Origin: Methylococcaceae bacterium UBA659
GTDB taxonomy: Bacteria; Pseudomonadota; Gammaproteobacteria; Methylococcales; Methylomonadaceae
Assembly: GCA_002299495.1 (NCBI GenBank)
Contig: DBNZ01000066.1
Coordinates: 1-22,108, forward strand
DNA: 22,108 nt
Direction: 5' to 3'
The translations under genes and the position numbers were made by a program. Below the pieces are notes generated by a model that saw only the letters and a list, made by a program, of their open reading frames with translations, was not told where the DNA came from and searched no databases. This document shows positions 16,629 through 22,108 of the stretch, one piece after another. Each line of letters opens with the position of its first letter. Positions within the stretch are counted from its first letter, which is position 1.

Positions 16629-17758
16629 TAGCGTGACAACCGTTTTTTATGGGTATGGATGGACATGATGATGCCAAAACCGGCCAACAACGTAACAATG
16701 GAAGTCCCGCCGTAGCTGATCAGTGGCAATGGCACGCCGACTACGGGCAAGACCCCGATGACCATGCCGATATTGACAAACACATAAACAAAAAAGGTAA
16801 ACGCCAAACTGCCGGCCAACAACCTGCAATAGGTGTCTTGAGCTTGTCCTGCGATATAAAGGCAACGGGCGATAATCAGAAGATATAAAACTAACAGGCC
16901 AACACAGCCAAACAGCCCAAACTCCTCGGCAAACACGGCAAAGATAAAGTCAGTCGAGCTTTCCGGCAAGAATTCCAGTTCCGATTGGGTACTGCCCAAC
17001 CAGCCTTTGCCGTAGATACCGCCCGAACCAATGGCGATTTTCGATTGGATAATGTGATAACCCCGGCCCAAAGGGTCGGCCTCTGGATTTAAAAACGTCA
17101 GCACCCGGTCACGCTGGTAGTCGCGCATGAAATGCCAGAGCACCGGTGTCAAGGCCGATAAGACCGCGATAATGGACAGGATCAAACGCCAGGACAAACC
17201 GGCAAAAAACAACACCCCGGCTCCGGAACTGGCCACCAACAACGATGTTCCCAAATCTGGCTGCTTGGCAATCAACAATGTGGGGATCAGTATTAACAAA
17301 GTCGCCCCTGCCAACTGCCTGGTTTTAGGCGGCAAAGGCCGGTCAGCCAAAAACCAGGCGATCATCATGGGCGTGGTGATTTTTATCATTTCGGACGGTT
17401 GGAAGCGGAGAAACCCCAAGTCCAACCAGCGCTGGGCGCCTTTGCCGATTTGCCCCATGACCAACACGGCAAGCAATAACAACACCCCTAAACCGAACAA
17501 TATGGCCGAATAGCGTTTGAATTGGTGCGGGTTGACATGGGCCAAAACGATCATCATCACAAACGCCAAGCTAATACGGATTGCTTGGCGGTAGATGATG
17601 CCCATTTCTTGGCCGCCGGCGCTGTACAAAATGACAAAACTCAACAAAGCCGTCAGCGACAAACCAATAAAAAGAGGGATGTCGACATGCAGTTTTCGTA
17701 ACAGGGCGCCGATCAACGAAGGCGGGTCAAAGTGTTCCGGGCGGGTTTCAGTCTTCAT
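16628..17758 (-). CDS. rodA: Peptidoglycan glycosyltransferase RodA (MrdB)
   Basis: RodA is the SEDS-family polymerase that builds glycan strands from lipid II during cell elongation, paired with PBP2. The 376-residue protein has about ten membrane helices spread over residues 28-370. It keeps the family segments KQPDLGTSLLV, DYQRDRVLTFLNPEADPLG, GYHIIQSKIAIGSGG, LPESSTDFIFAVFAEE and the C-terminal GVPLPLISYGGTS. Length is close to E. coli RodA (370). Its ATG lies 11 nt inside the end of mrdA, the usual coupled arrangement for the PBP2-RodA pair, and its stop overlaps mltB. Confidence 0.97.
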   Translation of the reverse strand: MKTETRPEHFDPPSLIGALLRKLHVDIPLFIGLSLTALLSFVILYSAGGQEMGIIYRQAIRISLAFVMMIVLAHVNPHQFKRYSAILFGLGVLLLLAVLVMGQIGKGAQRWLDLGFLRFQPSEMIKITTPMMIAWFLADRPLPPKTRQLAGATLLILIPTLLIAKQPDLGTSLLVASSGAGVLFFAGLSWRLILSIIAVLSALTPVLWHFMRDYQRDRVLTFLNPEADPLGRGYHIIQSKIAIGSGGIYGKGWLGSTQSELEFLPESSTDFIFAVFAEEFGLFGCVGLLVLYLLIIARCLYIAGQAQDTYCRLLAGSLAFTFFVYVFVNIGMVIGVLPVVGVPLPLISYGGTSIVTLLAGFGIIMSIHTHKKRLSR

Positions 17759-19607
17759 GTCTGGCTTCGGTACGGACGCTGGTTAGATATTGCCGGATGA
17801 CCTTGCTGGCAATCGGCGCGGCCACGGAACCGCCGTGCCCACCGTTTTCGGCAATGACCGCGACCGCGATTTTAGGATCGTCGGCAGGCGCGAAAGCAAT
17901 GAATAAGGCATGGTCGCGGAGCTTAAAATCTATGCTTTTTTCATCGTATTTGGCATTTTGCTTAATATTGAACACCTGCGCCGTCCCCGTCTTCCCGGCA
18001 ATATGGTAATTGACGCCATAACCAATTGATTTAGCGGTGCCGCGGGGGCTATGGACTACGTTCACCATAGCCGCAATAACGGTGTTTAAGTGTTTTGGAT
18101 CCAAGGATAATGAACTTTTATTGGCCACAGAGCCGGGTTTAGTGGCATGTGCGTTGACAATCCTATCCACTAAAAAAGGCGTGAAAACCTCGCCTTTATT
18201 GGCCAAGATTGCCGTCGCCCTGGCCAATTGCAACGGCGTAACCTGCCAATAGCCTTGGCCGATGCCGGTGATCACCGTTTCTCCAGGAAACCAGGGCTTT
18301 TTTTTACGCGCCTCTTTCCACTCACGGGACGGCAACAAACCTGATTTTTCCCCGACCAAGTCAATCCCCGTGCTGTCCCCAAAACCGAATTTTTTTAAAA
18401 AAGCCTGCAAGTGGTCAATGCCCAAGCTTAACGCCAAGCGGTAAAAATAGACGTCGCAGGATTGGGTGATGGCATAGCTCATGTCAACCGAGCCATGCCC
18501 CCCCTTGCGCCAATCCCGATATTTGTGGCTGGAACCTGGCAATTGAAAATACCCAGGACAATACAACTTATGCGTGGCATTGATGGCGTCATACTCAAGG
18601 CCGGCCAAGGCGATAAAGGGTTTTATCGTAGAGCCGGGCGGGTACAACCCGCGTAAGGCCCGGTTATACAGAGGCTGGTCTTGGGATTCGTTCAACGCCC
18701 GGTAGGCGTCGTTGCCGATACCCACCACAAAGGGGTTAGGATCAAACCCCGGGCGGCTGGCCAACACCAACACCCCCCCGGTTTTCACCTCCAAGGCCAC
18801 TACCGCGCCGTTATAGCCCGCCAACGCATCATAAGCCGTTTTTTGCAAATCGATGTCCAAAGTCAAATAGAGGCTGCCGCCTTGCTCGGAATTAGTCTCA
18901 CTGAGCGTACCGAGCATCCTGGCCTGCACATTGGTTTCAATTTCCGCGTAGCCGGCTTTTCCATGCAGCTCGGCCTCGTAGCTTTTCTCTATGCCTAATT
19001 TTCCGATATGGGTGGAACCCCGGTATTCCGATTCCGGCAACTGTTTTTGCTCGTCCTCGTTAATGCGGCCGACATAACCGACCACATGAGCGGCCAAATC
19101 TCCGTAAGGGTAGTAACGGACCAAATGGGTATTGATGTCGACGCCTGGGAAATAAGGCCGCGACACGGCGAATTTAGCCAACTCAAGGTCGCCCATGTTC
19201 ATCAGCAACGGCGTACTCGTGAAGCGTTTTTGGCGTTTGTACTGTTTTTTAAACGCATCAATTTTGTCTTGAGGAATATCCAACAGCTTTTGCAGCCGAC
19301 CCAGGGTATCGGCCATATCATCGACTTGCTCGGGGGTAATATCCAAGCTGTAGGAAGGAGTGTTATCGGCCAGGATTTTCCCGTTGCGGTCGTAAATAAT
19401 GCCCCGTGTGGGCACCAGCGGCACGATTTTTACACTGTTTTCCTTAGCCATCGTGGCATAGTGTTTATGGCCGACGATTTGCAGATACATCAGACGAGCC
19501 ATTAATGCCGAGGTCAAGACACCGATGATAATAAAAGCGGCGACCAGACGTTCGTTAAAGATACGGCTTTCCGCACCGTTGTCTTTAACGGCATAGTAGT
19601 CCGACAT
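17748..19607 (-). CDS. mrdA: Penicillin-binding protein 2 (MrdA)
   Basis: PBP2 is the transpeptidase of the elongasome: it cross-links new peptidoglycan and activates RodA. The 619 residues contain a short cytoplasmic N-terminus, one membrane anchor (about 21-43), the pedestal/dimerisation domain from VPTRGIIYDRNGKILADN (about 65-82), and the transpeptidase domain with the active-site serine Ser326 in PPGSTIKPF. The SxN-type motif (SCD in ITQSCDVYFY) and AGKTGTAQV follow. E. coli PBP2 has Ser330. The ATG at 19607 is chosen, 5 nt after the mreD stop; an in-frame TTG at 19616 overlapping that stop is the alternative. Its stop overlaps rodA by 11 nt. Confidence 0.96.
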   Translation of the reverse strand: MSDYYAVKDNGAESRIFNERLVAAFIIIGVLTSALMARLMYLQIVGHKHYATMAKENSVKIVPLVPTRGIIYDRNGKILADNTPSYSLDITPEQVDDMADTLGRLQKLLDIPQDKIDAFKKQYKRQKRFTSTPLLMNMGDLELAKFAVSRPYFPGVDINTHLVRYYPYGDLAAHVVGYVGRINEDEQKQLPESEYRGSTHIGKLGIEKSYEAELHGKAGYAEIETNVQARMLGTLSETNSEQGGSLYLTLDIDLQKTAYDALAGYNGAVVALEVKTGGVLVLASRPGFDPNPFVVGIGNDAYRALNESQDQPLYNRALRGLYPPGSTIKPFIALAGLEYDAINATHKLYCPGYFQLPGSSHKYRDWRKGGHGSVDMSYAITQSCDVYFYRLALSLGIDHLQAFLKKFGFGDSTGIDLVGEKSGLLPSREWKEARKKKPWFPGETVITGIGQGYWQVTPLQLARATAILANKGEVFTPFLVDRIVNAHATKPGSVANKSSLSLDPKHLNTVIAAMVNVVHSPRGTAKSIGYGVNYHIAGKTGTAQVFNIKQNAKYDEKSIDFKLRDHALFIAFAPADDPKIAVAVIAENGGHGGSVAAPIASKVIRQYLTSVRTEARHED

Positions 19608-19612
19608 AGCTT

Positions 19613-20107
19613 TCAAACACGCTTACTGATGCGGACAAAGCGCAATGCTGTATGCACCAAAGGCCAGCAGACAGCGCCACTGAGCACCGGCAACCAAAAC
19701 GTGCCGCGCAATTGGGCTGGATGTTGCAGGTTTTTGATAAAAAACAGCAACAACTGGGATAGCAGCAGGCAGGAAAAAACAAACAAGCCCTGTTGGAAAA
19801 GCGGGAACTGGCGCAAGCGCTTATGCAGCTTCAAGCAAATGTAAATGACCAAGGAATAGGCCAACGCATATTGGCCTAGCATCCTTCCGGTCAACACATC
19901 CGTTAACAGGCCAAAGGTCCAAGCATAAAAAATACCCACCCGGTCGGGCAGGACCAACGACCAATAAATGAGCGCTAACAACACCCAATCCGGATTATAA
20001 ACGGCCACCGCTTCAGGCAAGGGCATAACGCGCAGGCACATCGCGGCGACTATGGTCAGGAGGATTAGGCCTAAACCATAAAACTTGTCATGGTAATGGT
20101 CATTCAT
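19613..20107 (-). CDS. mreD: Rod shape-determining protein MreD
   Basis: MreD is a small integral membrane protein of the elongasome, interacting with MreC. The 164-residue product is strongly hydrophobic with five or six predicted membrane segments (about 10-27, 40-52, 57-75, 82-93, 103-123, 138-155). It keeps the usual PDWVLLALIYW and FGLLTDVLTG segments. Size matches E. coli MreD (162). The ATG at 20107 lies 8 nt inside the end of mreC (ATGAATGA), so translation is probably coupled. Confidence 0.95.
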   Translation of the reverse strand: MNDHYHDKFYGLGLILLTIVAAMCLRVMPLPEAVAVYNPDWVLLALIYWSLVLPDRVGIFYAWTFGLLTDVLTGRMLGQYALAYSLVIYICLKLHKRLRQFPLFQQGLFVFSCLLLSQLLLFFIKNLQHPAQLRGTFWLPVLSGAVCWPLVHTALRFVRISKRV

Positions 20108-20981
20108 GATTATTCACAGGTTCGGCCGCATCGGCGGGTTTTGACGTTAATGGCACGGGCGTCGTTTTACTCCAAACGATCATCAACTCCCGGTTGCGGT
20201 CTAATTTCGCGGTTGGCGTAGCCGTGATGCTGGCAAACGGCTTATTAGGCTGGGAATTGAAATCATCCACCACGGCGACGGGATACCCTTGGGGGAAGGT
20301 GCCGCCTAACCCGGAAGTGATTAACAAGTCGCCCGGACGAATATCCGCATTGCTAGGCAAGTAAGGCAACACCAAGCCATTGATCTGACCACTGCCGACC
20401 GCAATGGTCAACAGCCCGTTTCTGTTGACTTGCACCGGAATGGCATGGTTTTGGTCAGTGATCAACATGACCTCCGATGTCATTGGATAAGTCCTGAACA
20501 CTTGCCCGACCACCCCATTGGCATCCATTACCGGTTGTTGAGGATGTACGCCAAAACGGGTGCCTTTGTTGACCACGACAATATGCTCGTAGGGCACACG
20601 GTTCACCGCCAGCAATTCGGCGATGAGCACTTGCTCGCCAAGTTTGAAGGAGTTTTCCAACAAAGCCCTAAGCCTAATATTCTCTTTTTCCAGGGACTCC
20701 AACTTAAGCAATTGCGTTTGCCGGACTAATTGTTCGTCACGCAACCTTTGGTTCTCTGCCTTAAGGCTAAGGTAGGATTGGAAAGCATCAGCCGCCTGGT
20801 TAACGAACCCGGAGGGCAAATCAACCAAATATTTCAATGAATCGGTAATAACCGACAAGCCAGAGCGGAGAAACTCTAATTGTTGGCTGCGGTGTTCCGC
20901 CACCAGCAAGGCAGTGGCCGCAAGGACTGCTACCAGTAAACGGGTATTGATTGATGGGCCGGTTGCGAATAACAGTTTGAT
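20100..20981 (-). CDS. mreC: Rod shape-determining protein MreC, apparent AUC start
   Basis: MreC is a bitopic inner-membrane protein whose periplasmic part scaffolds PBP2 and RodA. The frame encodes a basic N-terminus, a membrane helix (NTRLLVAVLAATALLVA, residues about 16-32), a coiled coil (about 70-115, Leu/Glu-rich) and the beta-barrel domain with GVVGQVF and GDLLITSGLGGTFPQGYPV. No ATG, GTG or TTG occurs in frame between the upstream stop (21021-21023) and the membrane helix; the first is a TTG at 20907, which would delete the anchor. The codon where MreC proteins normally begin (then Lys-Leu-Leu-Phe) is ATC at 20979-20981, with GAGG 8 nt before it. I therefore place the start there, giving 293 residues. 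An ATG-to-ATC change or base error is possible. Confidence 0.88.
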   Translation of the reverse strand: MKLLFATGPSINTRLLVAVLAATALLVAEHRSQQLEFLRSGLSVITDSLKYLVDLPSGFVNQAADAFQSYLSLKAENQRLRDEQLVRQTQLLKLESLEKENIRLRALLENSFKLGEQVLIAELLAVNRVPYEHIVVVNKGTRFGVHPQQPVMDANGVVGQVFRTYPMTSEVMLITDQNHAIPVQVNRNGLLTIAVGSGQINGLVLPYLPSNADIRPGDLLITSGLGGTFPQGYPVAVVDDFNSQPNKPFASITATPTAKLDRNRELMIVWSKTTPVPLTSKPADAAEPVNNHE

Positions 20982-21051
20982 GGCGAGTGCCTCGTATCGG
21001 GTTCTTACACTGACGGTTTGTTAACCATCACCAAACCATGACGCCGTTTGG

Positions 21052-22098
21052 CTATTCCAAAGAAAAAGTGGACACGCCTTTTTTATCCAGCATTTCCAAA
21101 ATCAACCCCCCTCCCCTGGCGACACAGGTAAGAGGGTCGTCGGCGATGAACACGGGCAGGCCGGTTTCTTCCGCCAACAAACGGTCTATGTCTTTCAACA
21201 AAGCGCCCCCTCCGGTCAGATAGATACCCCGATTAGCAACGTCGGCGCCCAATTCGGGGGGAGTTTGTTCCAAAGCCACCCTAACCGAACCGACGATACC
21301 GGACAGCGGTTCCTGCAAGGCTTCCAGAATTTCATTGCTGTTCAGGGCAAAGCTGCGCGGCACACCTTCGGCCAGGTTGCGGCCTTTGACCTCGATTTCT
21401 TTGACCTCGCTGCCCGGATAAGCGGTGCCGATTTCCAGTTTAATCTTCTCAGCGGTCGCCTCGCCGATCAAGGTGCCGTAATTGCGGCGCACATAGTTGA
21501 TGATGGCGTCGTCGAAACGGTCGCCGCCAATCCGCACGGAGTTGGAATAAACAATGCCGTTCAATGAAATCACCGCGACTTCGGAAGTGCCGCCGCCAAT
21601 ATCCAAAACCATCGAACCGCAGGCCTCATCCACCGGCAAACCGGCTCCGACGGCCGCCGACATAGGCTCCTCGATCAAATAGACTTCGCGTGCGCCCGCC
21701 ATCGCAGCCGATTCACGGATGGCGCGACGCTCAACCTGGGTGGAACCGCATGGCACACAAATCAAAATCCGCGGACTCGGCCGTAACAGCTTGCTTTTGT
21801 GAACTTTTTCTATGAAATACCGCAACATACGCTCAGTCACAGTGAAGTCGGCGATAACCCCGTCCTTTAATGGCCGAATTGCCGTAATATTGCCGGGTGT
21901 ACGCCCTAGCATCCTTTTAGCATCCGCGCCCACCGCCACGATGGTTTTATTACCACGAATCTTATCCTCCTTGATAGCCACCACCGAAGGCTCGTTCAAG
22001 ACGATGCCTTGCCCCGGCATATAGATCAAGGTGTTAGCGGTACCCAAATCAATTGAAAGATCGTTGGAAAAAAGGCCGCGAATTCGTTTAAACAGCAT
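21052..22098 (-). CDS. mreB: Actin-like rod shape-determining protein MreB
   Basis: MreB is the bacterial actin that forms membrane-bound filaments and orients the cell-wall elongation machinery. The 348 residues match the E. coli protein (347). The N-terminal MLFKRIRGLFSNDL is the membrane-binding amphipathic segment. DLGTANT (17-23) is phosphate-1, VLDIGGGTSEVAV is phosphate-2 and LTGGGALLKDID is the adenosine motif. The ATG at 22098 is only 10 nt from the window edge, so its promoter is not seen. mreC follows after about 70 nt, a larger gap than anywhere else in the cluster, consistent with MreB being made in excess. Confidence 0.98.
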   Translation of the reverse strand: MLFKRIRGLFSNDLSIDLGTANTLIYMPGQGIVLNEPSVVAIKEDKIRGNKTIVAVGADAKRMLGRTPGNITAIRPLKDGVIADFTVTERMLRYFIEKVHKSKLLRPSPRILICVPCGSTQVERRAIRESAAMAGAREVYLIEEPMSAAVGAGLPVDEACGSMVLDIGGGTSEVAVISLNGIVYSNSVRIGGDRFDDAIINYVRRNYGTLIGEATAEKIKLEIGTAYPGSEVKEIEVKGRNLAEGVPRSFALNSNEILEALQEPLSGIVGSVRVALEQTPPELGADVANRGIYLTGGGALLKDIDRLLAEETGLPVFIADDPLTCVARGGGLILEMLDKKGVSTFSLE

Positions 22099-22108
22099 TT
22101 TTATTGGG

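Noticed and set aside
19608..19616. TTG start for mrdA overlapping the mreD stop
   Set aside because: Possible, but the ATG nine bases later is the standard start, and the three extra residues are not family-conserved.

Overview
The window looks like ordinary chromosome of a gammaproteobacterium. The gene orders rpsU-yqeY-dnaG-rpoD and mreBCD-mrdAB-mltB-rlpA, and the E. coli-like primary sigma factor, point there. The metK-ahcY-metF group, which uses S-adenosylhomocysteine hydrolase instead of the Pfs/LuxS route, and the medium-GC codon use are compatible with a methanotroph-like (Methylococcales) lineage, but that placement is an inference. I found no prophage, CRISPR array, toxin-antitoxin pair or intact transposase.

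Layout. (1) 1-3.45 kb, plus strand: moaA (molybdenum cofactor), an rhlE-type DEAD-box RNA helicase with a hairpin in its leader, and a cytoplasmic TPR protein; strong terminators follow rhlE and the TPR gene. (2) 3.5-8.93 kb, minus strand: metK and ahcY (20 bp apart), then a 524-bp gap, then metF, an orphan OppB-type ABC permease and a DUF1415 protein. metK, ahcY and metF form the activated-methyl cycle with one-carbon supply. The gap is not empty: it holds a decayed DUF29-family gene with two frameshifts, ending in a palindromic REP-like element beside a run of ten G. (3) 8.96-13.46 kb, minus strand: the macromolecular synthesis operon rpsU-yqeY-dnaG-rpoD, with a tRNA-Ile2(CAU) gene 9 nt after the rpoD stop and a terminator behind it. 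tsaD (t6A synthesis) diverges from rpsU. (4) 14.57-15.15 kb: one small hypothetical gene and about 380 bp without a recognisable gene but with repeats and a possible response-regulator site. (5) 15.15-22.1 kb, minus strand: the rod-shape and cell-wall cluster mreB, mreC, mreD, mrdA (PBP2), rodA, mltB, rlpA. From mreC to rlpA, genes overlap or lie within 5 nt of each other, suggesting one translationally coupled operon for elongasome assembly plus peptidoglycan trimming.

The observations most worth a second look are: mreC has no canonical start codon at its expected N-terminus (AUC stands where AUG is expected, behind a Shine-Dalgarno-like GAGG); tRNA-Ile2 appears to be carried on the rpoD transcript; rlpA overlaps mltB by 53 nt out of frame; and the broken DUF29 gene lies between ahcY and metF. 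I do not see a convincing new biological system; most of the window is conserved housekeeping DNA.
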